This document shows, in pieces, positions 31,868 to 40,913 of a DNA stretch of 56,463 nt. A program made the translations under genes and the position numbers. The stretch is from Hyphomicrobiaceae bacterium. Its GTDB lineage: Bacteria > Pseudomonadota > Alphaproteobacteria > Rhizobiales > Xanthobacteraceae. Numbering within the stretch: the stretch's first letter is position 1; the number at the start of each line of letters is the position of its first letter. The stretch covers positions 1 to 56,463 of the forward strand of contig CANJBX010000021.1 in NCBI GenBank assembly GCA_947472885.1, written 5' to 3'. The notes beneath the pieces were generated by a model. That model made no database searches, was not told where the DNA came from, and saw only the letters and a program-made list of their open reading frames with translations.

Positions 31868-31888
31868 ATATGGTGCAGTGCAGCATAT
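31868..31888. promoter_or_regulatory. 21-bp near-perfect palindrome between zur-like gene and bdhA
   Basis: ATATGGTGCA and TGCAGCATAT flank a central G; nine of ten base pairs are symmetric. It lies between divergent promoters of a regulator gene and bdhA, a typical operator location. It does not match the enterobacterial Zur box, so the cognate protein is uncertain. Confidence 0.45.
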
Positions 31889-32002
31889 ATGTCGGTATGG
31901 GCATGGGGTTGTTCTGACTTGGCCGAGCGCCGGTTCTGAACAGCCCGGCGTGTTCCGGGGCGAATAACGCCGTCATCGGCACAGTTCGGGAGTCTTCCAG
32001 CC

Positions 32003-32785
32003 ATGCTGAAAAACAAAACCGCGGTCGTCACCGGATCGACCTCCGGCATCGGTCTCGCCATCGCACGCGCGCTCGCCGCCGACGGCGCCAACATCATGAT
32101 CAACGGTTTTGGCGACAAGGCCGCCATCGAAGCCGAACGCGCCGGCATCGAAAAGGACTTCGGCGTGAAGGCCGCCTATTCCGCCGCCGACATGACCAGG
32201 CCCGCCGACATCGCCGCCATGATCGCGGACGCGGAAAAGACATTCGGCTCCGTCGATGTGCTGGTGAACAACGCCGGCATCCAGTTCGTCGCCCCCGTCG
32301 AGGAATTCCCCGTCGAGAAGTGGGACCAGATTATCGCCATCAACCTGTCGGCCGCCTTCCTCGCGATCCGCGCTGCGGTGCCGGGCATGAAGCAGCGCAA
32401 ATGGGGCCGCATCGTCTCGACGGCGTCGGCGCATTCGCTGGTCGCCTCGCCATTCAAGGTCGCCTATGTCGCCGCCAAGCACGGCATCGCCGGCATCACC
32501 AAGACCGTCGCACTTGAAGTCGCCACCCACGGCATCACGGTCAACTGCATTTCGCCGGGCTATGTCTGGACGCCGCTGGTCGAGAAGCAAATTCCCGACA
32601 CCATGAAGGCGCGCAATCTGACCAAGGAGCAGGTCATCAATGACGTGCTGCTGGCCGCGCAGCCGACCAAGCAGTTCGTCACTCCCGATCAGGTCGCAGC
32701 CCTTGCGGTCTACCTGTGCTCCGACGCCGCTTCGCAGATCACCGGCACGAATATCTCGATGGATGGCGGCTGGACCGCGCAGTGA
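32003..32785 (+). CDS. bdhA: 3-hydroxybutyrate dehydrogenase
   Basis: NAD-dependent short-chain dehydrogenase of 260 residues that interconverts D-3-hydroxybutyrate and acetoacetate, the last step of polyhydroxybutyrate breakdown. The cofactor site TGSTSGIGLAIA, NNAGIQFVAPVEEFP and the active Tyr-Lys in AYVAAKHG are present, and the C-terminal QFVTPDQVAALAVYLCSD matches the family. It overlaps the patatin gene (GTGA), so the two are translationally coupled. Confidence 0.93.
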   Translation: MLKNKTAVVTGSTSGIGLAIARALAADGANIMINGFGDKAAIEAERAGIEKDFGVKAAYSAADMTRPADIAAMIADAEKTFGSVDVLVNNAGIQFVAPVEEFPVEKWDQIIAINLSAAFLAIRAAVPGMKQRKWGRIVSTASAHSLVASPFKVAYVAAKHGIAGITKTVALEVATHGITVNCISPGYVWTPLVEKQIPDTMKARNLTKEQVINDVLLAAQPTKQFVTPDQVAALAVYLCSDAASQITGTNISMDGGWTAQ

Positions 32786-33873
32786 TTTTCAACCGCGCGA
32801 AACGCAAGGCCGGAGCTGACCCGGAAACGCCGAAGCCGGCACGCAAGAAAATCAATCTAGCCCTGCAGGGCGGCGGCGCCCATGGCGCCTTCACCTGGGG
32901 CGTAATCGATCACATCCTCGACGATGGCCGCCTCGAGATCGAAGGCATCTCCGGCGCGTCCGCCGGCGCGATGAATGCCATCATGCTTGCGGACGGCCTT
33001 GCACGCGGCGGCCCGGCGGAAGCCCGGAAACGGCTGGCGGACTTCTGGCGCGCGGCCAGCCTCGGCGGCAACCTGCCTGCAGCGCAGCGCGCGCTGATGG
33101 CGCGGCTGTTTTCATTCATGCCGATGGAAGGCTCGCCGGTGCAGGCGTGGTTCGATGTGATGTCGAACTACTTTTCGCCTTACGACACCAATCCGCTGAA
33201 CATCAATCCGCTCAAGGACGTCATCGAACGCTTCGTCGATTTCGATGCGGTGCGCAAATGCGACAAGCTCAAGCTGTTCGTGTCGGCCACCAATGTCCAC
33301 ACCGGAAGGCTGCACGTCTTCAAGCGCGAGACGATCAGCGCCGACGCAATCATGGCGTCGGCCTGCCTGCCGATGCTGTTTCACGCGGTCGAGATTGACG
33401 GTGTGCCCTATTGGGACGGCGGCTACCTCGGCAATCCGGTGATCTTCCCGTTCTTCTCGACCACCGAGGCCGAAGACGTGCTGGTCGTGCAGATCAATCC
33501 GATGACGCGCAACGAGACGCCGAAGTCATCACAGGAGATCGTCAACCGGCTGAACGAAATCACGTTCAACTCATCGCTGCTGTCGGAATACCGCGCCATC
33601 GAATTCGTCGGCCGCCTGATCGATCAGGGCAAGCTGCCGCGCGGCAAGGGGCCGGGCGAATACCGGCGCATCAACATGCACCGCATCGTGCTGGACAGCC
33701 AAGGCCGCAACTACAGCGCCGGCAGCAAGGTCTCAAACGACTATGATTTCTTCGAACTGCTGCGTGACAACGGCCGCCGCGCCGCGCGCCGGTTCCTTGA
33801 TGAGCATTTCGAGCACATCGGGGTTTCCAGCACCCTGGACATGCGCGGCGAAGTGCCTGCGGTAAAAGAATAG
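32782..33873 (+). CDS. Patatin-like phospholipase family protein
   Basis: Serine lipase-like hydrolase of 363 residues. The oxyanion-hole GGGAHGAF, nucleophile serine motif GISGASAGAMNA and catalytic Asp in WDGGYLGNP are all present. I chose the GTG that overlaps the bdhA stop; a longer frame runs inside bdhA. The pairing with bdhA suggests a role in polyhydroxybutyrate or short hydroxyacyl ester turnover, though homology alone points to phospholipid hydrolysis. No signal peptide is visible, so it is probably cytosolic. Confidence 0.9.
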   Translation: MIFNRAKRKAGADPETPKPARKKINLALQGGGAHGAFTWGVIDHILDDGRLEIEGISGASAGAMNAIMLADGLARGGPAEARKRLADFWRAASLGGNLPAAQRALMARLFSFMPMEGSPVQAWFDVMSNYFSPYDTNPLNINPLKDVIERFVDFDAVRKCDKLKLFVSATNVHTGRLHVFKRETISADAIMASACLPMLFHAVEIDGVPYWDGGYLGNPVIFPFFSTTEAEDVLVVQINPMTRNETPKSSQEIVNRLNEITFNSSLLSEYRAIEFVGRLIDQGKLPRGKGPGEYRRINMHRIVLDSQGRNYSAGSKVSNDYDFFELLRDNGRRAARRFLDEHFEHIGVSSTLDMRGEVPAVKE

Positions 33874-34052
33874 GATTAACCCGTCTTAATACGTGCACTG
33901 CCTGAAGTATAAACCCACCGCGCGAGGCGCCGGGTCAGCGGGCAGCCGCTCGAAGTTCCCCCGGAATCGCTGGCTTATCGAAGCCCTAACCACGAAATAT
34001 CCCGGCCTGTCAGGGCAACGGCGCCCTCCTCGCGCATACCGCAAATTTTAAT

Positions 34053-34071
34053 CAACTATCTCGCATAGTTG
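34053..34071. promoter_or_regulatory. Inverted repeat upstream of GGDEF-EAL gene
   Basis: CAACTAT and ATAGTTG flank CTCGC, a perfect 7-5-7 palindrome ending 25 bases before the start codon. It could be an operator or a small hairpin in the 5' leader. Confidence 0.3.
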
Positions 34072-34096
34072 CAGACGTTTCACTGGATGTCTGCGC

Positions 34097-36745
34097 ATGC
34101 ACACCCGCGACCGTGTCTTGTGGCTTCGATCTTTTCTGCAGCCTGTAACCTATCTCGGTCTTGGCCTTGGCGCGTTCATCGTTGCCGGGCTCGTGTATCT
34201 GACCCACAAGGATCAGGAAGAAGCCTACAACGCGGCGGCGCGCACGGGCGCAAACCTCGCCCAGGTATTCGAAGGCTACATGTCCCGCACCATCAAGAGC
34301 GTGGACAATACGCTGCGCGTGCTGCGGACCTCCTATCAGCAGGACCCGGCGAATTTCGATCTCCAGGCATGGGCGCGTAACCTGGACGTCCAGAACGAGC
34401 TGACGCTACAGATCACGATCGTTGGAGCCGACGGACTGGTCAGGTCATCGACATCCGGCGAGCGATTGATCGGCCGATACTTCGGCGACCGCGAGCATTT
34501 CCAAGTTCAAGTCCATGCTGACTCCGACGAGGTTTTCATCGGCAAGCCAGTCGTCCTCCAGGTAAGGGGACAGTTTGCGATCGTTCTGAGCCGGCGTATC
34601 ACCGCGCCAGACGGCTCGTTTGCCGGCATCGTCTCCGCCGTCATGGACCCTCAGCAGCTTCGAAAATTTTATGACGCGATCGATCTCGGCAAGGAAGTCA
34701 CCGCCTCATTGGTCGGTTTCGACGGCGTCATCCGCGCCCGTGGCGGCGGCAAGGTGGAATTCCGCGACAAGATCGGAACACGGCTTGCCGGCGCCGGCGT
34801 CATGAGCCGCTATCAGCAAGCGCCGACCGGCGTTTACTGGAATGTGGGCGGCACGATCGACGCCGTCCGGCGGCTTGTGACCTACCGGGTGATCGAAGGT
34901 TATCCGCTGATCGCCCTCGTCGGACTTGGACGAAACGACATCTATCAACACGCCAACCAGAACGCCCGCATCTACTACAGCATCAGCTGCGCGCTCATGC
35001 TTGTCATCGCGGCTGCCATCGGCTTAGGCGCCGTGAGAGAGCGCAAGCTTCTCCTGGTGACATCCTCGCTGGGCAAGACCAACGCCTGGTTCAACAGCGC
35101 CCTGCAGAATCTGCCGCTGGGGCTGTGCCTCTATGACAACGACCATCGTCTCATCACATGCAACGACCGATATGGAAAGATGTATGGCCTGAGTTCCGAA
35201 AAGACGAAGCCCGGCACATCTATCGGCGATGTTCTGGCGGCGCGCGCAGAGGCCGGAAGCATTCCCGCCGGCGACAGGAACTACGTTGCGCGCGGACTTG
35301 AAATGGCAAAGCATCCGGTTTCGGGATATTTTGTCGAGCATCACACGGACGGCCGTTACTTCAACATCGGCCTCGGCCTGCTGCCCGGCGGCGGCTGGGT
35401 TGCTGTCCATCAAGACATTACAGCGCAGAAACATGCCGAAGCCGAGATCACCCATCTCGCGCATTACGATGGCCTCACCGCGCTCGCCAACCGCGTGTTG
35501 TTTCTCCAGCACGTCAACACCGCCTCGGCGCGCTGCCGCACCGAAAACATTGCATTTGCGGTTCACATCCTCGACCTCGACCGCTTCAAGGAAGTCAACG
35601 ACACGCTCGGCCACGCCTGCGGCGACCAGTTGCTGCGGATCGTCGCACAACGGTTGCTGAATGTTGTCGGCGAAGGCGACATGGTGGCGCGGCTTGGCGG
35701 CGACGAATTCGCGATCTTCCAACCCATCGACCCCGCCCGCGGCATCACCGCCGAAAGCCTCGCCGACAAGGTGCTGTGCGTATTCGCCGATCCGTTCGAT
35801 CTCAACGAACACCGGATCAATGTCGAGACCAGCATGGGCATCGCGCTCGCGCCTGACAACGGCGACGTAGCCGAGCAACTGCTCAAGACCGCCGACCTCG
35901 CGCTCTACAAGGCAAAGTCGGAAGGCCGCAACACCTACCGCCTGTTCAAGAACGAGATGGAAATCGAGGCGCGGGCCCGGCACGCGATGCAGGTCGACCT
36001 TCGGCACGCCATCGGCGCGGAACAGTTCGAATTGCATTACCAGCCGATCGTCGATGCAAAATCGCAGGAGCCTTGCGGTGTGGAGGCGCTGGTGCCCTGG
36101 CGGCATCCGGTCCACGGCCTTGTGCCGCCCGACAAATTCATTCCGCTGGCGGAAGAAACCGGCCTCATCGTGCCGCTCGGCGAGTGGGTACTGCGCACCG
36201 CCTGCCGCGACGCCGCCGCGTGGCCCGATCACCTCAAGGTCGCGGTCAACCTTTCGTCGGTTCAATTCCGCAAGAGCAACCTCAAACAGGTCGTCGATGC
36301 CGCACTGGCGGACTCCGGCCTGCCGGCCAAGCGGCTTGAACTGGAAGTCACCGAATCCGTGCTGCTGCAGAACAACGAGGAGAACACGGACCTCCTGCAC
36401 CAGTTCCGCGCCAAGGGCATTTCCATCGCGCTCGACGATTTCGGCACCGGCTACTCGTCGCTGAGTTATTTGCAGAGCTTCCCGTTCGACAAGATCAAGA
36501 TCGACCGCTCGTTTATCGCCAACCTCTCAAGCCGCGCCGACTGTGCCGCCATCGTCAGTGCCGTCACCGGCCTTGCCCGCAGCCTCGACATCCAGACCAC
36601 CGCCGAGGGCGTCGAGACCGAAGAGCAGGTGACGTTGCTGCGCGCTGCAGGATGCGGACAGATGCAGGGCTATCTGTTCGGCCGCCCGCGTCCCAAGTCG
36701 GAGCTGGATTTTACAAAGGCTACGGCGAAGAACGCGGTGGCGTAA
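34097..36745 (+). CDS. Cache-PAS-GGDEF-EAL protein (c-di-GMP turnover)
   Basis: Membrane sensor of 882 residues. One transmembrane helix near 16-36 and another near 293-315 bracket a periplasmic dCache-like sensor (EEAYNAAARTGANLAQVFEG, DGLVRSSTSGERLIG). A PAS region follows at about 325-440. The GGDEF motif RLGGDEFAIF (near 533) is intact, so cyclase activity is possible. The EAL domain has EALVPWRHP (near 661), a metal-binding DDFGTGYSSLSYL and KIKIDRSFI, so phosphodiesterase activity is possible too. Which activity dominates cannot be read. Confidence 0.93.
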   Translation: MHTRDRVLWLRSFLQPVTYLGLGLGAFIVAGLVYLTHKDQEEAYNAAARTGANLAQVFEGYMSRTIKSVDNTLRVLRTSYQQDPANFDLQAWARNLDVQNELTLQITIVGADGLVRSSTSGERLIGRYFGDREHFQVQVHADSDEVFIGKPVVLQVRGQFAIVLSRRITAPDGSFAGIVSAVMDPQQLRKFYDAIDLGKEVTASLVGFDGVIRARGGGKVEFRDKIGTRLAGAGVMSRYQQAPTGVYWNVGGTIDAVRRLVTYRVIEGYPLIALVGLGRNDIYQHANQNARIYYSISCALMLVIAAAIGLGAVRERKLLLVTSSLGKTNAWFNSALQNLPLGLCLYDNDHRLITCNDRYGKMYGLSSEKTKPGTSIGDVLAARAEAGSIPAGDRNYVARGLEMAKHPVSGYFVEHHTDGRYFNIGLGLLPGGGWVAVHQDITAQKHAEAEITHLAHYDGLTALANRVLFLQHVNTASARCRTENIAFAVHILDLDRFKEVNDTLGHACGDQLLRIVAQRLLNVVGEGDMVARLGGDEFAIFQPIDPARGITAESLADKVLCVFADPFDLNEHRINVETSMGIALAPDNGDVAEQLLKTADLALYKAKSEGRNTYRLFKNEMEIEARARHAMQVDLRHAIGAEQFELHYQPIVDAKSQEPCGVEALVPWRHPVHGLVPPDKFIPLAEETGLIVPLGEWVLRTACRDAAAWPDHLKVAVNLSSVQFRKSNLKQVVDAALADSGLPAKRLELEVTESVLLQNNEENTDLLHQFRAKGISIALDDFGTGYSSLSYLQSFPFDKIKIDRSFIANLSSRADCAAIVSAVTGLARSLDIQTTAEGVETEEQVTLLRAAGCGQMQGYLFGRPRPKSELDFTKATAKNAVA

Positions 36746-36786
36746 ATCTTTTTTAGTCCGGCGTAATTGCCCCGCATACGGTGCGC

Positions 36787-36941
36787 TCCTTCTCCCCGCA
36801 AAGCCCGTCGAAGATGGGCGTGAACGCCCTTTCGCTGGGGAGAAGGTTGGGATGAGGGGCTGCTTCCCGCAGCCGGAAAGCACGAGAGACCCCCTCACCC
36901 GGCGCTTCGCGCCGACCTCTCCCCGCAAGCGGGGCGAGGTA
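36787..36941. repeat. Dispersed repeat, family D copy 1
   Basis: CCTTCTCCCCGCAAAG opens and GACCTCTCCCCGCAAG with CGGGGCGAGG closes an element that includes CCCCTCACCCGGCGCTTCGC. A 33-base stretch at 36891-36923 recurs at 37607-37714. It lies between the GGDEF-EAL gene and the macrodomain gene. Confidence 0.75.
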
Positions 36942-37000
36942 GAAGCCGCATACTCCGCGCGATCTTGCCTTTCCTTGCGGCAACACGTTAGACCCGGCGC

Positions 37001-37564
37001 ATGGCAGCCCTCCCCGCACCCGTTGCACTGATCGGCGTCGGCCCCGTCACGATTTCCGTCGTCATCGCCGACATCACCACGTTGCCGCTCGACGCCATCG
37101 TCAATGCGGCCAACGGTTCCCTGCTGGGCGGCGGCGGCGTGGACGGCGCCATCCACCGTGCGGCAGGGCCGCAACTGCTGGCCGAATGCGCAACGCTCGG
37201 CGGCTGCGACACCGGCCAGGCCAGGATCACGCAAGGCTACGATCTGCCGGCACGCGCCGTCATTCACGCGGTCGGGCCGGTGTGGCACGGCGGGCATGAC
37301 CGCGAGGATGAATTACTGGCGTCGTGCTATTTGAACGCGCTGAACCTGGCGCGCGACCACGCGCTTTCGTCCATCGCCTTCCCGGCGATCTCGACCGGCG
37401 CCTATCGCTTCCCGCCGGACCGCGCCGCGCGCATCGCCGCGGGAACGGTCATTTCAGAAATGTCGTCACAGCCGGGATCGCTCACGCAAGTCGTGTTCTG
37501 CTGCTTCGCGCAGGACGCCGCCGACCATTACATCGCGGCACTGAGCGAGATGGGGATGATGTAA
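37001..37564 (+). CDS. Macro domain-containing protein (O-acetyl-ADP-ribose deacetylase-like)
   Basis: ADP-ribose-binding hydrolase of 187 residues. IVNAANGSLLGGGGVDGAIH is the catalytic loop of MacroD/YmdB proteins, with the conserved Asn and Asp, and FPAISTGAYRFP binds the diphosphate. Members remove ADP-ribose from glutamate or deacetylate O-acetyl-ADP-ribose. It stands alone between two copies of repeat family D. Confidence 0.92.
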   Translation: MAALPAPVALIGVGPVTISVVIADITTLPLDAIVNAANGSLLGGGGVDGAIHRAAGPQLLAECATLGGCDTGQARITQGYDLPARAVIHAVGPVWHGGHDREDELLASCYLNALNLARDHALSSIAFPAISTGAYRFPPDRAARIAAGTVISEMSSQPGSLTQVVFCCFAQDAADHYIAALSEMGMM

Positions 37565-37606
37565 GACGATTTGGTTTTCCGCAATTGCATCGGCATCGAC
37601 GGTGAG

Positions 37607-37714
37607 CCCCCTCTCCCCAGCGGGGAGAGGGGTGGGGTGAGGGTGCTAGATCTATCGATAGACCTTAACCCCTCACCCGGCGCTTCGCGCCGACCTCTCC
37701 CTATGGGAGAGGTG
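37607..37714. repeat. Dispersed repeat, family D copy 2
   Basis: CCCCTCTCCCCAGCGGGGAG opens an element that ends GACCTCTCCCTATGGGAGAGG. Its middle is identical to family D copy 1 over 33 bases. It separates the convergent macrodomain and dehydrogenase genes. Confidence 0.75.
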
Positions 37715-37733
37715 GAACGAATATGCCGCCCTA

Positions 37734-38615
37734 CTATTTTTGCTCCTTCACTTCCACGCCGGCGCGGCGTTCGAGCGGCTGCACGATGGTGGTGAAGTCC
37801 TTGTCGCCGCCGATTTCATTTTCCGTGACCTGCCACAGGCGCCGGACAACGCTCATGATGTCGTTCGGCACGCCGAGCGCGTTGCTCTCTTCAAGGCACA
37901 GCTTGACGTCCTTGAGCATCAGGTTGGTCGCAAAGCCGGCGTCGAACGTGCGGGTAATGATGGCGCGCGGAAACTTGTCGCGGCTCGCCGTATTCATGCC
38001 GCTGCCGGCATTGATGACATCGAGCATGACGCGCGGCTCAAGCCCCGCCTTGACGCCCATCACCATGGCTTCCGACGTTGCCGCCATCGCCGTCGCGGAG
38101 AGGTAGTTGTTGAGGAGCTTCATGGTTTGCGCGGTGCCTGTGCGTTCGCCGAGCTTGAACACCTTGCCGATGACCGCCAATGCCGGCTCGGCCAGTGCAA
38201 CATCCGCCGCAGGGCCTGACACCATCACCGCGAGCGTGCCCTTCTCCGCGCCGGCAACGCCGCCGCTCACCGGCGAGTCGATTTGCGCGACGTTGCGCGC
38301 CTTCAACAGTTCCGCCGTGCGCTGCGCCATCTGCGCGCCGGTGGTGGAGAGATCGATGAAGCGCCGGATGCGGCTCCCGTTGCTCACCTCGGTCGCGACC
38401 TTGAGCACGATGTCGGGCGTCGGCAGGCTCGCCATCACGGTCTCGATCCTGTTGGCGATGTCGAGGGGCGACGCCGCCGCCTGTGCGCCGAGCTTGACCA
38501 CGCGCGCGACGGCATCGCTGCTGCTGTCATAGACGGTGAGCGTGTGGCCAGCCTCGATCAGCCGCCGCACCATGTGAAAGCCCATGCGGCCGACGCCGAT
38601 GAATCCGATTTCCAT
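37734..38615 (-). CDS. NAD(P)-dependent oxidoreductase (3-hydroxyisobutyrate dehydrogenase family)
   Basis: Beta-hydroxyacid dehydrogenase of 293 residues. IGFIGVGRMGFHMVRRLIEA is the Rossmann site; DSPVSGGVAGAEKGTLAVMV is the substrate-binding signature, and the active Lys is in TMKLLNNYLSA. Substrates in this family include 3-hydroxyisobutyrate, tartronate semialdehyde and related acids. It follows a carboxymuconolactone decarboxylase family gene 39 bases upstream on the same strand, so it may act on a ring-cleavage product. Confidence 0.9.
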   Translation of the reverse strand: MEIGFIGVGRMGFHMVRRLIEAGHTLTVYDSSSDAVARVVKLGAQAAASPLDIANRIETVMASLPTPDIVLKVATEVSNGSRIRRFIDLSTTGAQMAQRTAELLKARNVAQIDSPVSGGVAGAEKGTLAVMVSGPAADVALAEPALAVIGKVFKLGERTGTAQTMKLLNNYLSATAMAATSEAMVMGVKAGLEPRVMLDVINAGSGMNTASRDKFPRAIITRTFDAGFATNLMLKDVKLCLEESNALGVPNDIMSVVRRLWQVTENEIGGDKDFTTIVQPLERRAGVEVKEQK

Positions 38616-38654
38616 TGCAGTCTCCTGTTGCCGACGTTTTGGATTTCGCGCGGC

Positions 38655-39044
38655 TTACTTTTTTGCTTCTTTTTCAAACTCGGCGAAAAACTCGCGTGCG
38701 GTGCGGAACGCATCGACCGCCGCCGGCATGCCGCCATAGATCGCGACCTGCAGGAAGATTTCGCTGACTTCTTCCTTGGTCAGGCCGTTGTTCATGGCGC
38801 CGCGCAGATGCGCCTTGAGTTCGTGCGGACGGTTGAGGATCGCGATCATCGCAAGGTTGATCATGCTGCGCGACTTGCGCGGCAGGCCATCGCGGCCCCA
38901 GACGGCGCCCCAGCAATATTCGTTGAGCAGGTCCTGCAGCGGCTGGCTGAACGCATCGGCGTTCCGGGTCGCGTTATCGACGTAGGCATCGCCGAGTACC
39001 GCCCGGCGCACACCCATTCCCTTGTCATGCATCGCCTTGTCCAT
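38655..39044 (-). CDS. Carboxymuconolactone decarboxylase family protein
   Basis: Protein of 129 residues in the CMD/AhpD superfamily, matching the length of PcaC-type 4-carboxymuconolactone decarboxylase. VWGRDGLPRKSRSMINLAMI and HLRGAMNNGLTKEEVSEIFL are typical. The CxxC motif of AhpD is absent, which fits the PcaC branch, a step of the ortho-cleavage beta-ketoadipate path. It is divergent from the marR gene and may be controlled by it. Confidence 0.85.
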   Translation of the reverse strand: MDKAMHDKGMGVRRAVLGDAYVDNATRNADAFSQPLQDLLNEYCWGAVWGRDGLPRKSRSMINLAMIAILNRPHELKAHLRGAMNNGLTKEEVSEIFLQVAIYGGMPAAVDAFRTAREFFAEFEKEAKK

Positions 39045-39197
39045 GGTGTTTCCTCTTCCGTTTTTTGTGCGCGGGGTTCCGCAGGAGCGCGGACTGTAAT
39101 CGGCGGCACTGGCGCGCGCACCTGTCGGCGCGTCCTGTGCTGCGGTGCACGCATGGCCGGGTCGCTCGATTTTGAGCGGTTTGCGGTGGGAAACTTA

Positions 39198-39211
39198 ATA
39201 AGCCTGCTTAT
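39198..39211. promoter_or_regulatory. MarR-type operator candidate overlapping a -10 element
   Basis: ATAAGC-CT-GCTTAT is a perfect inverted repeat 27 bases before the marR start. A TATAAT sits at 39209-39214, overlapping its right arm, so a bound regulator would block transcription. The core AAGCCTGCTT recurs in the 5' region of the first MetE-like gene (complement of 47255-47264). Confidence 0.5.
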
Positions 39212-39238
39212 AATATCGCTATCATATAGTGAGGTTGC

Positions 39239-39724
39239 ATGAGATCGTTCCCGCTGGAGCGCGAATTCGCCTTTATTAACAGCGATGTAGCGCGAATGAT
39301 GAAGACCCTTTTCGACCAGGAAGGGCGCAAGTTCGGCATGACCCGCGCCCAGTGGTCGGTGCTTTTCCGTCTGGAGCGCTCCGAAGGGCTCAAACAGTCC
39401 GAACTGGCCGAAATCCTCGACATCCAGCCGATCTCGCTGACCCGGCTGATCGACCGGCTGTGCGACAACGGCCTGATCGAGCGCCGCAGCGATCCTTCCG
39501 ACCGCCGCGCCAAGCGCCTGTTCCTGACGCCCGCTGCGCGTCCGCTGCTCGACCGGCTCACGGCGATGACCAATGAAATCATGGGCCGGGTGCTGGCCGG
39601 CGTCGAGCGATCGGCCGTCGAGGCGATGACCGCCAACCTTTCGGCCATCAAGGAAAACCTGCGCCAGGCCATCGTCGAGCGTGCCAACACCACCGATACC
39701 GATCTGGAGGCCACCTATGGCTGA
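39239..39724 (+). CDS. MarR family transcriptional regulator
   Basis: Winged-helix regulator of 161 residues. LKQSELAEILDIQPISLTRL is the recognition helix region and DPSDRRAKRLFLTP is the wing signature. Such proteins often bind phenolic ligands and repress efflux operons. It overlaps the membrane-fusion protein gene (ATGGCTGA), and a palindrome covers the promoter, which suggests autoregulation. Confidence 0.92.
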   Translation: MRSFPLEREFAFINSDVARMMKTLFDQEGRKFGMTRAQWSVLFRLERSEGLKQSELAEILDIQPISLTRLIDRLCDNGLIERRSDPSDRRAKRLFLTPAARPLLDRLTAMTNEIMGRVLAGVERSAVEAMTANLSAIKENLRQAIVERANTTDTDLEATYG

Positions 39725-40913
39725 TCCGGCACTGAAATCCGAGCCGTCCGCCGAACCACCGGGCAAGCCCGCCGATCCCGTCCTCAAGGTTGTGCCGCCG
39801 CCGGCCGCCAAGGCCCGCGCCCACACGTCCATGCTCGTCGGCATGGCGCGCAAGTATCGCCGCACAATTTTGCTGTTTGTCATTCCCGCGCTCGCCGTGC
39901 TGGCGGGACTCACGATCTATCTGCTGGGCGGCCGCTACATCACGACCGACAACGCTTATATCGGCGCGCAGAAGGTGCTGATCACACCGGATATCGCCGG
40001 CAAGGTGATTTCGGTTTCCGTGCGCGAGGGCCAGCGCGTCAACGCCGGCGACCAGTTGTTCGAGATCGATCCCGAACCCTATCGCCTCGCCCTGGCGCAG
40101 GCGCAGGCCAAGCTCGCGACCGTCGAGACACAGTTCAAGACACTGCGTTCGGACTATACCGTGCTGTCGCGGCTGACGGGTTTCTCGCAAAAGAACATCG
40201 ACCTCAAGCAGCGCGATGTCGAACGCAAGAATGCGCTGGTCGAGAGCCGCTCCGGCTCGCAGGCCGACATGGACAAATCGACCGGCGACCTCGTGACCGC
40301 ACAGCTGCAGAACCAGCTCGCGATCCAGCGCCGCGACGACGCGTTCAACCAGCTGCTGGGCGATCCCGATCTGCCGATGGCAAAATTCCCGGCCTATGCG
40401 CAGGCCAAGGCATTCCTCGATCAGGCCCAACGCGATCTCGACCACACGGTGATGCGCGCGCCCATCGCCGGCATCGCCACGCAGGTGGACAACATCCAGC
40501 TTGGCCGCTTCGTCGCCGCCGGCAACCCGATCCTCAGCGTGGTCGATGACGTCGCGCCGTGGATCGACGCCAACCCGAAGGAAACCGACATCACCTACCT
40601 GCGGGTCGGCCAGCATGTGACCATCGAAGTGGACACGTTCCCCGGCCACAAGTTCCGCGGCTCGGTGGCGGCCGTCAGCCCCGGCACGGGCGCGCAGTTC
40701 TCGATTCTGCCGGTGCAAAACGCGAGCGGTAACTGGATCAAGATCGTGCAGCGCGTTCCGGTTCGCATTGCCTTCGACCAGGGCGAGGAAACCCGCCTGC
40801 TGCGTTCGGGCATGAGCGCCTATGTCGAGATCGACACCGGCCGTAACCGTTCGATCCTGACCCTGCTCGGCCTCAAGAAAGAGCGGCCGACACTCGCAAC
40901 GTCGGTGCCGTGA
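39717..40913 (+). CDS. HlyD family secretion protein (EmrA-like)
   Basis: Periplasmic adaptor of an efflux pump, 398 residues. A single membrane helix (ILLFVIPALAVLAGLTIYLL, near 55-75) is followed by the lipoyl half-motif and an alpha-helical hairpin rich in Ala, Gln and Lys (near 130-230), then the second lipoyl half (DHTVMRAPIAGIATQV) and beta-barrel. It overlaps marR and the MFS gene (GTGA), so all three are translationally coupled. Confidence 0.93.
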   Translation: MADPALKSEPSAEPPGKPADPVLKVVPPPAAKARAHTSMLVGMARKYRRTILLFVIPALAVLAGLTIYLLGGRYITTDNAYIGAQKVLITPDIAGKVISVSVREGQRVNAGDQLFEIDPEPYRLALAQAQAKLATVETQFKTLRSDYTVLSRLTGFSQKNIDLKQRDVERKNALVESRSGSQADMDKSTGDLVTAQLQNQLAIQRRDDAFNQLLGDPDLPMAKFPAYAQAKAFLDQAQRDLDHTVMRAPIAGIATQVDNIQLGRFVAAGNPILSVVDDVAPWIDANPKETDITYLRVGQHVTIEVDTFPGHKFRGSVAAVSPGTGAQFSILPVQNASGNWIKIVQRVPVRIAFDQGEETRLLRSGMSAYVEIDTGRNRSILTLLGLKKERPTLATSVP

